From an uncultured Ruminococcus sp. (GTDB lineage: Bacteria; Bacillota; Clostridia; Oscillospirales; Ruminococcaceae): a DNA stretch of 64,000 nt. The DNA is taken from the NCBI GenBank assembly GCA_900538575.1, contig UPZA01000005.1:84567-148566 (forward strand). The letters are read 5' to 3'. A program made the position numbers and the translations under genes. The notes under the pieces were generated by a model, which saw only the letters and a list, made by a program, of their open reading frames with translations, had not been told where the DNA came from and made no database searches. Every line of letters begins with the position of its first letter. The first letter of the stretch is position 1. Shown here one piece after another: positions 53,917 to 62,558 of this stretch.

Positions 53917-54337
53917 AGGCTGTCCGAGAAACCTCCTTTGCGTTATAATACTGCCCCACGCTTCCGTCGTCTCTTACAAAGGCGTTTGCAGGCTCAACTA
54001 TCAGTACGGGCTTGTTTTTTTCCCGCCTTTGGATATAGAAGCCTTTTTTTCTCCAATAGGAGCTGTCGCCGAGCTTAACGGCGTCCGGCCTCTGCTGCAT
54101 TATAAGGATCGCATTTCTGACAGAGTAGCTAAAGAAATGCGTCTGCGTATCAAGATACTGCAAAAACTTTTCGGAATTTTGGGATATTTCCGGCAATGCG
54201 TTTTCCACAATACCGTTTGCGGTTTCCCTGTTCTGCTTCTGTATTTCTACCCAAGCTTCCTTTTCTTCCTCGGTAAACTGTTTTTTATAGGTCTGACCTG
54301 AGGTCAGAATACTGTCAAAATTCTTTCTTTTCGGCAT
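53891..54337 (-). CDS. ArdC-like antirestriction/ssDNA-binding protein, truncated
   Basis: 148 residues matching the N-terminal ssDNA-binding domain of ArdC-like proteins (FSYSVRNAILIMQQRPDAVK, SYWRKKGFYIQRREKNKP). The family usually continues with a metallopeptidase domain of 150 or more residues. After QYYNAKEV the frame runs into SRTAYDAGSLQL and a stop, which is the next gene's start region read in another frame, so a deletion has fused the two genes out of frame. Confidence 0.7.
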   Translation of the reverse strand: MPKRKNFDSILTSGQTYKKQFTEEEKEAWVEIQKQNRETANGIVENALPEISQNSEKFLQYLDTQTHFFSYSVRNAILIMQQRPDAVKLGDSSYWRKKGFYIQRREKNKPVLIVEPANAFVRDDGSVGQYYNAKEVSRTAYDAGSLQL

Positions 54338-54343
54338 AGCTTA

Positions 54344-54545
54344 TTACCTCTCCTTTATATTTTTTTCCTTGACCCTTATACTTCCGGCGCCTCCGCTTCT
54401 CTGTTCCCTGATGCTTTCAAGCTCCTTTTTAACGGACGGCTTAGAAATATTCTTCATGCTTCTCTGAGATATGCCCGGACCGACGGTTTTCTTCGGCTCG
54501 GGCCGGATCGGGGTTTTCTTTCTTTTTTCCTTTTTCAGCGCTGTT
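54344..54545 (-). pseudogene. Frameshifted C-terminal end of PcfB
   Basis: In the +1 frame the stretch after the A-rich run GAAAAAGGAAAAAAGAAAG reads TPIRPEPKKTVGPGISQRSM and then KNISKPSVKKELESIREQR and VKEKNIKER, with a stop at 54344-54346. This matches typical PcfB C-termini, while the zero frame gives ENRRSGHISEKHEEYF and stops at 54441. A one-base change in the A run explains it. Confidence 0.75.
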
Positions 54546-55076
54546 CCCTAAAAGCTTATTAAGAATAATGTCGTTGTCCTTACGGCTGTTTTCCTCAGAA
54601 TTATCAGAGCTTCGGTTTTCAGCCTTTGAATACGGGCTCTGTTTCTCCGCTTTTTCTTCCGCAATTTCCGTATTCGTTTTAACGTCCGGCTTTACTTCCG
54701 CGAACCTGAAACGTTCCGCAATTCTGTTTATCCTCGGCGCTTCGTCCCTGAATACCAGAACGTCCGTTACCCCGTCCTTGTCCCCTTTGTTTTTCATAGC
54801 GCAGTAAGAAACTCCGTAGCTTTTCGCCTGCTGTGCAAAGGTCCTGAAATGCTCCCTGCTTACCGTAAAAACCTCTAACGGTCTGCCGCTTTTAAGCATG
54901 GAATTTAATTTTTCCCTGCCCTTTGAGCTTACCTTTGAAGTATCTCTGTTTTTGTATACGGTATAGAGCATTGCCGCAATATTTTTAACCGCGGCTCCGG
55001 TTATTTTGGCTGCGACTTCTATTCCGTCTATCGTTATCCTTACCACCTGTTCAGCGGCGTCCCCTGAATTGTTCAT
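54441..55076 (-). CDS. pcfB: PcfB family protein (DUF3801), probably frameshifted at the 3' end
   Basis: 211 residues. The family core is SMLKSGRPLEVFTVSREHFR, FAQQAKSYGVSYCAM, VTDVLVFRDEAPRINRIAER. PcfB acts with the coupling protein as a relaxase accessory factor in pCF10-type conjugation, and its gene is normally followed by virD4. Here no virD4 follows; the truncated ArdC-like gene is next. The last 40 or so residues are probably out of frame. Confidence 0.88.
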   Translation of the reverse strand: MNNSGDAAEQVVRITIDGIEVAAKITGAAVKNIAAMLYTVYKNRDTSKVSSKGREKLNSMLKSGRPLEVFTVSREHFRTFAQQAKSYGVSYCAMKNKGDKDGVTDVLVFRDEAPRINRIAERFRFAEVKPDVKTNTEIAEEKAEKQSPYSKAENRSSDNSEENSRKDNDIILNKLLGNSAEKGKKKENPDPARAEENRRSGHISEKHEEYF

Positions 55077-55305
55077 GCCTTATATTCTCCTTTCCCCGTT
55101 CCATATGACGCTTTATTTCCTCTTTCATAAGCTCTGAACGACGGGCTATATTTACGCATAGCTTATCCTCCCTTCTCAGCTTTACGATCCGTTCTGTAAG
55201 CAACGCGGTTTGTTCTCTTACCTCGGCTGTTTTATCGCCGCTGCTCTTTACGCCAACGTTTCTTAATTGACCGTAAAGCCGTTTTCTTCTGTCTGTCAGT
55301 TCCAT
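55051..55305 (-). CDS. Small basic protein between relaxase and pcfB
   Basis: 84 residues, strongly charged and coiled-coil prone (AEVREQTALLTERIVKLRRE). It overlaps the relaxase end by 10 bases and the pcfB start by 26, consistent with a coupled mobilisation operon. Such small proteins occur at this site in related ICEs. Function unknown. Confidence 0.7.
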   Translation of the reverse strand: MELTDRRKRLYGQLRNVGVKSSGDKTAEVREQTALLTERIVKLRREDKLCVNIARRSELMKEEIKRHMERGKENIRHEQFRGRR

Positions 55306-56759
55306 GATTTCAGACTGTATTGAGAATGGTAAGAAAAAAGCTGTCCGGCGGTATTTATTCCGTTTGCCGCCAGCAGCCTTATTTCCTCCGATATTTCTTT
55401 CAGTCTTTTAACGTCCCTTTTAAATTCCGATATTCTTGCTTTTGATTCCTTTCCCCTCGGAAAAACGCCGAACTTATAGCAGTAATAAAAATACAGCGCC
55501 TTAAAGCCGGAAGCCTTTCGTATATTCTTTATTTTTCCCTTACAGGAATACGCCGCCTTGATTTTTTTCACCGGCTTTACTCTCTCATGCTCCAATATGC
55601 GCCTTTTGATATTATCAAGTGAATATTCCTCTCCGAAGTTTCTTTCCAGCTTATAAAAGCGCTGTGCCTCCGGCGGTCTGACGTAAACATATTTCTGTAT
55701 CTTATACTCGCAGCCCATATCCCTTAATATTTCAAAAAACTGTTTAATCGTCATGGCTTCCGATATGGCTTTGTCAACGTCCTTTTTAAGCATACCCCTT
55801 ATGGTTGGAGTATTGTTCCGTTCAGCCTGCCATTGTCCGTAATTCTTACTTCCGCCTGTGGGACTCGGTTTGATTACGGATAAGCTGTTTTCATAACAAA
55901 GCCTGTCCGATTCAATCTGCATATCCCTGTAATCCTTTTTTGTTCTGTGATACTTTTTACCGTCGGTAAAGGAAACGTTATTGACGACAAAATGATTATG
56001 CAGATGATTTTCCTTATCCAAATGCGTCATCACAAGTACCTGATACCTTTCGCCCCACAGCCTTCCGGCAAGCCTTAATCCTATTTCATGCGCCTTATAC
56101 GGCGATATATTATCGCACGGCGCAAAGGACTGATAGCCATGATAGGCTATTATTCCGCTTTCCTTGCCGAAGCGTTTTTTTACTGCCAGCATTTCAGCCT
56201 CGGCGGTTTCCGGCATACAGTTGATACCCGAAACGAACTGCTTCATCAACGGTATTTTTTCATCATGGATATGGGGAGCGGCGGTTTTTTCGGGGTCGGA
56301 AGCGTAACGTATAACATATTCAAGCATACCGTTTCCGCTTAAATCAGGATTTTGGGTCTTTTCAGGATTTTTTGCATACCTCACAACCCTTTCAAGCCGC
56401 CCCTTAACTCTCCATATAGAGGTCACAGCCAATCCCGCCTTTTTGGGAAGTATAACGGCGTCGGTTATTCTTCTTACGGCGTTTTCAAGCATTTTGCAGC
56501 TTTCATCATACCGCGCCTGATCTATAACTCCGAGAGTGTGAGCCTTAACGGCGATCTGATTCAGATTGTTTCCTATTCTGTAAAGCTCCCTCATCATACT
56601 GTAATAATCAGGGGGAGGGGCTTCGGGCGGTACAAGTCCGTTTATTAAATGCCGCAGATATGCTTCCCTGCTGAGACCGCTTTTTTTAACGCTTTTATCA
56701 AGCCTGTCGGCCTCCTTTTTGTTCAGCCATAGCTGTATTCGTATATTTCTGTTTCTCAT
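55296..56759 (-). CDS. Relaxase, MobC-MobA fusion
   Basis: 487 residues. The N-terminal 105 residues are a complete MobC-type relaxosome protein (ribbon-helix-helix IRIQLWLNKKEADRLD; RIGNNLNQIAVKAHTLG). From residue 110 the sequence is that of MobA-type relaxases (LAVTSIWRVKGRLERVVRYA) with the HUH motif ENHLHNHFVVNN (H252, H254, H256) and a catalytic Tyr expected near YVIRYA. The two are usually separate overlapping genes; here the MobC stop is lost and the MobA start has become Leu110 (TTG at 56432). The ATG at 56759 has AAGGAG ten bases upstream. Confidence 0.88.
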   Translation of the reverse strand: MRNRNIRIQLWLNKKEADRLDKSVKKSGLSREAYLRHLINGLVPPEAPPPDYYSMMRELYRIGNNLNQIAVKAHTLGVIDQARYDESCKMLENAVRRITDAVILPKKAGLAVTSIWRVKGRLERVVRYAKNPEKTQNPDLSGNGMLEYVIRYASDPEKTAAPHIHDEKIPLMKQFVSGINCMPETAEAEMLAVKKRFGKESGIIAYHGYQSFAPCDNISPYKAHEIGLRLAGRLWGERYQVLVMTHLDKENHLHNHFVVNNVSFTDGKKYHRTKKDYRDMQIESDRLCYENSLSVIKPSPTGGSKNYGQWQAERNNTPTIRGMLKKDVDKAISEAMTIKQFFEILRDMGCEYKIQKYVYVRPPEAQRFYKLERNFGEEYSLDNIKRRILEHERVKPVKKIKAAYSCKGKIKNIRKASGFKALYFYYCYKFGVFPRGKESKARISEFKRDVKRLKEISEEIRLLAANGINTAGQLFSYHSQYSLKSWN

Positions 56760-57957
56760 GATCGTCTTTCTCCTTGTCAATTTCGGTCTGAATTTCCATA
56801 ATGCGTTTGCCTACGGAATATACGACCGGGATTGTTACGCTGTTACCCGCCTGAGCGTACAGCTGACTGTCGGAATTGACGGCGGCAGCCTTATCGAACA
56901 TATCGTCCGTAAAGCCCTGAAGCCGCCAGCTTTCCCTTGGCGTCAGCCTTCTTATTCTTCCGCAGCGCGCCATAGCTACGCCTGTTCTGCATGAGGTCGT
57001 AAGCGTATGCGAACAGTTTTTCATTACCCTTGTATGCTTCGTTTGGCTGTTTGGAAAAGAAAGGTCTACGGAATCGCCGCAGCGGGCGGCTGTAAAGCCG
57101 GAATTGATATTGTTTTTTACAAGCATAATCTTATCGCAGCTTTCGCAGTCTCTTACCAAAACTCCCGAATTGCAGCAGCTTCTCCGGGATATTCCGCTGT
57201 TATACCGGGCGGTTATGCACCTTGCGTTTTCCGTTACCGCAGGATTGCCCTGACACATATCTATAAAGTACAATCCCGTTTTTCCCGCAAAGCCTCCGCC
57301 CTGCGCGGTAAGCGTACTGCTTATGCCTTGAATATCGTAGACTCTTTTTCCCTGACGTCCTCCGAGAAGCTGTACAAGAGCTTTTCCGTCGCAGCCTTCG
57401 ACAGGAAATATTTTTCGTCCGCATTGGGCTCTAAAATGTCTGTAAGCGACAATGTAGACCCGTTCTCGGTTTTGCGGTACGCCGTGGAACTTTGAATTAA
57501 GCAGTCCGTACTCGATATTATAGCCGACTTCGGCCAGCGAACGCAGAACGGTTTCAAAATCCCATCCCTTATTGACATACAGCAGATTTTTAACATTTTC
57601 AAGGACAAGCCATTCGGGTCTATCTTCGGCTGACGTGCCTTTGAGCAGTCTAACGATCTCAAAAAAGAGAGAGCTTTGTTCTCCTGCAAGCCCTCTTTGG
57701 CGGCCGCTGCAAGAAATGTCCTGACACGGGAATCCTGCCGACCAGAGATTTGTTCTTGGAAGTTCTTCGGGTTTGATTTTTGTAATGTCTTTTTCATACC
57801 ATTCGTCCTCCGTTACATTAAACTCACAACGATAGCTTCTGTCTGCAAACTTATTTATTTCACAGTGACCTTTACATTTCATACCGCAAAGCTCAAAGCC
57901 TTTCCGAAATCCGCCTATGCCGCTGAAAAAGTCCAAAAATGTTAAACTCTCTGTCAA
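56698..57957 (-). CDS. DNA (cytosine-5) methyltransferase of the ICE
   Basis: 419 residues with all C5-methyltransferase motifs: FLDFFSGIGGFRKGFELCG (I), SAGFPCQDISCSGRQRGLAG (IV, catalytic Cys78), WLVLENVKNLL (VI, Glu120), KFHGVPQNRERVYIVA (VIII) and QLYAQAGNSVTIPVVY (X). No partner restriction enzyme is encoded nearby, so it probably protects the element from host restriction on transfer. The TTG start overlaps the DUF3789 stop (ATTGA), and the 3' end overlaps the relaxase by 60-80 bases. Confidence 0.94.
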   Translation of the reverse strand: MTESLTFLDFFSGIGGFRKGFELCGMKCKGHCEINKFADRSYRCEFNVTEDEWYEKDITKIKPEELPRTNLWSAGFPCQDISCSGRQRGLAGEQSSLFFEIVRLLKGTSAEDRPEWLVLENVKNLLYVNKGWDFETVLRSLAEVGYNIEYGLLNSKFHGVPQNRERVYIVAYRHFRAQCGRKIFPVEGCDGKALVQLLGGRQGKRVYDIQGISSTLTAQGGGFAGKTGLYFIDMCQGNPAVTENARCITARYNSGISRRSCCNSGVLVRDCESCDKIMLVKNNINSGFTAARCGDSVDLSFPNSQTKHTRVMKNCSHTLTTSCRTGVAMARCGRIRRLTPRESWRLQGFTDDMFDKAAAVNSDSQLYAQAGNSVTIPVVYSVGKRIMEIQTEIDKEKDDHEKQKYTNTAMAEQKGGRQA

Positions 57958-58067
57958 TTACGATCGTCCTTTCCGTTCATACGGTTTACCTGAAATATGC
58001 ACATCAGCGTTATTCCGACGCTGCCGCCAAGTATTAAACCAATAATAAAAAACAGTAATTCAGACAT
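57954..58067 (-). CDS. DUF3789-type single-pass membrane protein
   Basis: A 37-residue protein from ATG 58067: one membrane helix with glycine motif LFFIIGLILGGSVGITLMCI and a short basic tail VNRMNGKDDRN. Such tiny proteins sit between primase and methyltransferase in many Clostridia ICEs. The site AAAGGAAAA precedes the ATG. Confidence 0.75.
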   Translation of the reverse strand: MSELLFFIIGLILGGSVGITLMCIFQVNRMNGKDDRN

Positions 58068-58183
58068 ATATTTTTCCTTTCTTTTTATCCGGGGTTTCAG
58101 GGGCGGTCCCCTGACAAGCGCCTTTGCGGGAGTACAAAGGCGATGCTTGCCGGTAAATTCTCATACCGCCCTCTGCAAACATA

Positions 58184-59143
58184 TCAGCGTTCCTTTTTAT
58201 TTTCTCTTTTCGTTACGGGAAGTCCTTTTATATGGCAGAGCATATCGTTATAGTCCTTGCCCCGCTTCGGAAATACCGCCGCAGTCTCATATTTTTTCGG
58301 CAGAACAGTTCTGATAGCAAGAGCCGCGTTTCTTCCCGGCGTATCGTTATCCAGCCTAAGAACGATCCTGTCCGTATTCGGATAGTCTGCGAGATACTGT
58401 TCAAGCGCCGCAGGTATTTTACTTTCCGCAATAACCTTTTTCGGCTGATATATCCCTGCAAGCGAAAGAAGATTTTCGTTTCTCCAATCCCTGCCGCAAA
58501 GCTTTGTCAGCGTGGCAAAGGACAGCAGATCGACAGCGCTTTCAAACACATTAAGCGTACCGCTTCCGTTTTCCGAATTTATATGAAACGAATACCGCTT
58601 ATCGCTGCCGCCCGCGTCTCCCATGAAGTCTCCCGATATTCCTCTTAAGGACGCATACCTTGGTTTCCCCGTTTTGTCAAGTCCCACAAAAACGGCGTTA
58701 TTATATTTCTTGCTTTCATAAAGGATATTTTTCTGTATGCAAAAGTTTATTATTCCGCTGTCTATCCCCCTTTCCGTCAGATACCGGAATACGTTATCGT
58801 TTGTCCTGTTAGGCAGCGGCAGCACAAGCTCTTTGGCTTTCTCCGTCTTTTCGGCCGACCTGAAAGCAGGCGGCTGTATATCCGAGCAGTTTAATATATG
58901 CTCCGCAGCTTCCATAAAAGAAAAGCCCCTGACCTTTATTAAATAGTCAAGAGCAGTTTTTCCGCCTATTCCCCGCGAGCACCAGTTCCACAGTCCGTTT
59001 GAAATCCGCAGGCTGTCGTGCGTTCTTGTGGTATACTCCTTTCCGCTTACATGAATCAGCTCGTCAGGCTCATAATTTCTTAAATAGGTCAGCAAATCAA
59101 GCTTTTTTATCTCCTTTAACGTTTCCGGCTGTATATACGGCAT
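58184..59143 (-). CDS. DUF3991/TOPRIM DNA primase-like protein
   Basis: About 319 residues. The N-terminal DUF3991 zinc-finger-like region shows SGKEYTTRTHDSLRISN and WNWCSRGIGGKTALDYLIKV; the TOPRIM part has VFESAVDLLSFA and RIVLRLDNDTPGRNA. It supplies primase activity for element replication after transfer. The start is the ATG at 59143 with AAGGGGGG eight bases upstream. Confidence 0.9.
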   Translation of the reverse strand: MPYIQPETLKEIKKLDLLTYLRNYEPDELIHVSGKEYTTRTHDSLRISNGLWNWCSRGIGGKTALDYLIKVRGFSFMEAAEHILNCSDIQPPAFRSAEKTEKAKELVLPLPNRTNDNVFRYLTERGIDSGIINFCIQKNILYESKKYNNAVFVGLDKTGKPRYASLRGISGDFMGDAGGSDKRYSFHINSENGSGTLNVFESAVDLLSFATLTKLCGRDWRNENLLSLAGIYQPKKVIAESKIPAALEQYLADYPNTDRIVLRLDNDTPGRNAALAIRTVLPKKYETAAVFPKRGKDYNDMLCHIKGLPVTKRENKKER

Positions 59144-59244
59144 ATTTTTCACCCCCCTTAAAAATATTTAACCGGATAATTTTCAATTGAAAACTGTCCG
59201 GTTATGTACGGGAGAGCAAAGCTCTCTAATATTATATTTTTATT

Positions 59245-60456
59245 TTAAAATTCCTTGCTTAACAAAAAATCAGCTATATGCATAGTTTTTATTCCCTCAT
59301 AATTTCCTCCTGCAAATACATCTGTTCTAAGAACATATTTGGGGTAATTATCACGAATATCAAGAAGTCTGCCATACTCGCGTTTTTCTGTTTCATCAGA
59401 GCCAATTTCCTGCGCAACCTGTATATATAGCTTATTTTCCTGCTTCTCAGCTACAAAATCTATTTCCGCATTATCAAATTTTCCAACATAAACATCATAA
59501 CCCCTGCGAAGCAATTCAAGATATACAATATTTTCAAGCATAGCCGCCGCGCTGTCGGGAGAATATCCAAGCACGCTGTATCTCAGGGCAGGATCGGCAA
59601 GATAAAATTTCTCCTGTGTTTTTAATATTTCTTTTCCCTGTACGTCATAACGTGAACAACGGTGAAGTATATATGCGCTTTCGAGCTTTTTCAGATAATT
59701 ATATACCGTTTCATTGTCTATCGAACGGTTTTCGCTTTTTAGATACCTTGATATAGACGCTGCTGAAAAAGTCCGTCCCAGATTATCAAATGCAAACTTC
59801 ACAACACGTTCAAGCTGATCCACTTTTCTTATCTGGTTTCTTTTTACTATATCAGTAAATATCGTCGAGTTGTATATATCCCTGACTATCGTATATACCT
59901 CGTCCGGCGCATAGCTCTGTAAATGCACCGCCGGAAATCCTCCCAATCTGAGATAATCGGCAAGCTCTGAATGATTATCCTTTATTTCTGTAAATCTTGA
60001 CCTGAAATCTATATATTCTGAAAATGACAGAGGAAATATTCGAAATGAAATATACCTTCCCGTAAGATATGTGGATATCTCGGAGGACATCATACGGGAA
60101 TTAGAGCCGGTCACATATATATCCGTATCATATGCTTCCATAAGTGAATTAACAGCCTTTTCCCAAGACTTAACTTCCTGAATCTCATCAAAAAACAAAT
60201 ATGTTCTGCCGCCGCTATACAGTCTTTCTTTCACATACTCATATAATTGCTTTGCTGTCTTTATTTCCTCATATTCCAGAGAATCAAAGTTTATATGAAT
60301 AATACGGTTTTCTTCAATTCCTTTGCTTCGGATTTCTTCCATAAGCATTTTCATTATCGTTGACTTACCGCAGCGCCTTATTCCTGTAAGTATCTTAACA
60401 AACGGCGTATCTTTATACTTTATAATCCTATCTACATATTCCGGCCTTTTAATCAT
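59245..60456 (-). CDS. AAA ATPase with DUF4143 domain (cargo gene)
   Basis: 403 residues: Walker A LTGIRRCGKSTIMK, Walker B TYLFFDEIQEVKSW, sensor YVTGSNSRMMSSEISTYL, and a C-terminal DUF4143 (PD-(D/E)xK-like) part with VYLELLRRGYDVYVGKFDNA and IDFVAEKQENKLYIQV. The function of this widespread family is unsettled. Composition is more AT-rich than the flanking ICE genes, so it looks like cargo inserted between primase and ardA. ATG 60456 follows GGGAGGTG. Confidence 0.9.
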   Translation of the reverse strand: MIKRPEYVDRIIKYKDTPFVKILTGIRRCGKSTIMKMLMEEIRSKGIEENRIIHINFDSLEYEEIKTAKQLYEYVKERLYSGGRTYLFFDEIQEVKSWEKAVNSLMEAYDTDIYVTGSNSRMMSSEISTYLTGRYISFRIFPLSFSEYIDFRSRFTEIKDNHSELADYLRLGGFPAVHLQSYAPDEVYTIVRDIYNSTIFTDIVKRNQIRKVDQLERVVKFAFDNLGRTFSAASISRYLKSENRSIDNETVYNYLKKLESAYILHRCSRYDVQGKEILKTQEKFYLADPALRYSVLGYSPDSAAAMLENIVYLELLRRGYDVYVGKFDNAEIDFVAEKQENKLYIQVAQEIGSDETEKREYGRLLDIRDNYPKYVLRTDVFAGGNYEGIKTMHIADFLLSKEF

Positions 60457-60538
60457 AACAGCACCTCCCGTATATATTATACCGCATTTTAATAAATATT
60501 GCAATAGTTTTTAGGGTTATATCCGCAATATTTATGTA

Positions 60539-60562
60539 AAAGCGGCGCAGATTACGCCGCTT
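60539..60562 (-). terminator. Hairpin behind ardA
   Basis: AAGCGGCG / CGCCGCTT with a seven-base loop, a few bases past the ardA stop. No long T run follows on the - strand. Confidence 0.5.
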
Positions 60563-60566
60563 ATAA

Positions 60567-61241
60567 TTATCTTTCCATATTACGGCTGTCGCGGCGTTTT
60601 AAGGTTTTAACCTTGACATTCGCCGGATATTCAAATACCCTGTATTCCTCCGGTACTTCCTTTCCGTCGTAAAATTCTTTAAAAGTATCGCCGTTATTAT
60701 ACACATAACCCTTATTTGTATAACAGCCCGATTCATCATAGCGTATATCCCTTCCAAAGCCTTCATAGTCAATATAGTTCGACAGATTACCCATCGCCTT
60801 AGTATCATAGCATCCGCTTTCTTCTATCCAGTAATAGCCTAAATCATTATCGTCGGTTACATTCTTTAAATAGCCGTAGCAATCCGTATTGTCCGTAAGA
60901 TTTATAAGGTCCTTAACGCTCTGTAAATTATATCCGAGCTCTAAAGCCGCCTCATATATTTCAAGCTCATAATTTCCCAAATTTCCGATTTCGGCCGCAA
61001 GATAATTAAGCTCGTCTATATCGCAGTATTCCGGCAGATAATCAATAAGTTCCTCTACCTCCGTATTGTAGTCTGACATAAAATATTCCTCATAATTAAC
61101 TCCGTCAACTCCGATTTCTTTAAGCGTCCGCTGAACGACCTTTTTCTCTGTGGGAAAGTCCACCCATTGCCCTATTAATTCGCCCTCCGCATATTTTCCC
61201 GCATTTGTGATAAACGCGCTGATAACACTGTTACCGTTCAT
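60567..61241 (-). CDS. ardA: Antirestriction protein ArdA
   Basis: About 224 residues, very acidic, with the ArdA opening FITNAGKYAEGELIGQWVDF. ArdA is a DNA mimic that inhibits type I restriction enzymes during conjugative entry. It complements the methyltransferase encoded in the same module. The ATG at 61241 has AAGGAGAGG seven bases upstream. Confidence 0.93.
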   Translation of the reverse strand: MNGNSVISAFITNAGKYAEGELIGQWVDFPTEKKVVQRTLKEIGVDGVNYEEYFMSDYNTEVEELIDYLPEYCDIDELNYLAAEIGNLGNYELEIYEAALELGYNLQSVKDLINLTDNTDCYGYLKNVTDDNDLGYYWIEESGCYDTKAMGNLSNYIDYEGFGRDIRYDESGCYTNKGYVYNNGDTFKEFYDGKEVPEEYRVFEYPANVKVKTLKRRDSRNMER

Positions 61242-61635
61242 GCTCACGCCTCTCCTTATTTTTTACAAAAACGCTTTCCGGTACTTTTTTAGCCTTTATC
61301 ACACCGTCTATACGGTAAAAGATTTCAGGATCATGAAACATATCATAATATTTATTAATAAGCTCCGAAGTCAGCGATACCGTTTTTCCGTCTTTTAAAC
61401 CGCAGATCATAAATATACCGGCTATTATTTTGACTATTTTTCCGCTGCCGTCCGCTATGCCTCTGTTAAAGCTCAATCCCCCGTTATATGCGTCTCTGTT
61501 GCATATAATAACCGCGTCGTCAAAGCTGTGCGCTGTCTCGGTATACCCGCCTACTGCCGACCGTATTTCAAATTCGCCTCCATATATTTCTCTTACATAA
61601 GGCGCTTTATACGGCTCTACCATCAGCACTTTCAT
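61231..61635 (-). CDS. DUF3846 protein
   Basis: 134 residues. KVLMVEPYKAPYVREI, then VGGYTETAHSFDDAVIICN and a C-terminal MICGLKDGKTVSLTSELINK, the usual DUF3846 layout. It overlaps ardA by 11 bases and the next DUF3846 gene by four, a coupled set. Role in the element unknown. ATG 61635 follows GGGAGGACG. Confidence 0.8.
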   Translation of the reverse strand: MKVLMVEPYKAPYVREIYGGEFEIRSAVGGYTETAHSFDDAVIICNRDAYNGGLSFNRGIADGSGKIVKIIAGIFMICGLKDGKTVSLTSELINKYYDMFHDPEIFYRIDGVIKAKKVPESVFVKNKERREHER

Positions 61636-62000
61636 TTTCCGTCCTCCCTGCATGAATAAAGTCTGCCGTTTTCGCAGCAAAAGGTTTCATTATCGCCGAA
61701 TACCGACATATACTTTTTGATCTGTTCCGGTCTAAGCGATACAGGAGCTTTGCCGATTCGTCCGCATAATATAAAGGGACCCGCTATAACATTGATTTTC
61801 CTGTTATTAATATCCGTCAGCGACCTGTTAAGCGGCAGCCTGTTTTTACTTGTATACTTTCTTCTGATTATCATGATTTGCTTATCGTAATAGTCCGCGT
61901 AAGTAAAATCGCCGCCCAGAAATTCCCGTATTGCTCCGCTGCCGCTTTCGATTTCCGTTACATAAGCCTTTTTCCCCGGCTCAGCCGCTATAATTATCAT
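61632..62000 (-). CDS. DUF3846 protein, second copy
   Basis: 122 residues, diverged paralogue of the previous gene: MIIIAAEPGKKAYVTEIESG, LGGDFTYADYYDKQIMII and FILCGRIGKAPVSLRPEQIK. Accessory ICE gene of unknown function. Ribosome site AAGGAGG. Confidence 0.75.
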   Translation of the reverse strand: MIIIAAEPGKKAYVTEIESGSGAIREFLGGDFTYADYYDKQIMIIRRKYTSKNRLPLNRSLTDINNRKINVIAGPFILCGRIGKAPVSLRPEQIKKYMSVFGDNETFCCENGRLYSCREDGK

Positions 62001-62012
62001 AAAATCCCCTCC

Positions 62013-62552
62013 TTACCTTATATGCTCCCGTTTCTTTCTGCCCGGAAAGCTCCACCCGTAAACGCGTCCAATTCTGTCGCCCAGACGATCCGTAACGCGC
62101 AATATATCCTTACGGCATACTTTCCCCTCATATATAAGGTCTTTCAGTCTGTTTATCTGCCGTTCAGACGCGCTGTCCTTGAAGCTGCGGTACAGATAAT
62201 AGTTCGTCCCGTCGTGATGTACTGCGGTACATCTCAGATCTCCGTATTTGTCTACATACCACTTATTATAATCGCAGTCGGAATACAAACAGTCGCTTAT
62301 ATTTCCGCTCTCTATAACCTTATATCCGCTTTTTCTTCCGTTCCAAAAGCCGAGGTCGGCTATAACGATAATAGGACGGTTTAATAAAATATCAAGGTTT
62401 ATTCTCTGATCCGACAGATTATTCTGATTTATCTCATACATTAATTCATTTAATTCGCTGTCGTTCATATCAGGGTATTCCGCTTTTAAATCGTCCTTCC
62501 AGCTATCATAATAAAGATCCGTATCGCTCCAGATTATTTTATGTTCTTTCAA
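62013..62552 (-). CDS. Hypothetical ICE protein, Tyr/Asp-rich
   Basis: 179 residues, no recognised domain. Hydrophilic, acidic in the first half (DDLKAEYPDMNDSELNELMY) with basic patches in the second (KVCRKDILRVTDRLGDRI). Position upstream of the DUF3846/ardA genes suggests an anti-defence or early-entry role, inferred from context only. The start is TTG with GAGGTG seven bases upstream. Confidence 0.65.
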   Translation of the reverse strand: MKEHKIIWSDTDLYYDSWKDDLKAEYPDMNDSELNELMYEINQNNLSDQRINLDILLNRPIIVIADLGFWNGRKSGYKVIESGNISDCLYSDCDYNKWYVDKYGDLRCTAVHHDGTNYYLYRSFKDSASERQINRLKDLIYEGKVCRKDILRVTDRLGDRIGRVYGWSFPGRKKREHIR

Positions 62553-62558
62553 GCTTTG

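Noticed and set aside
57007..57495. 162-residue open frame on the + strand
   Set aside because: Shadow of the cytosine methyltransferase gene, rich in rare residues and without a ribosome site.
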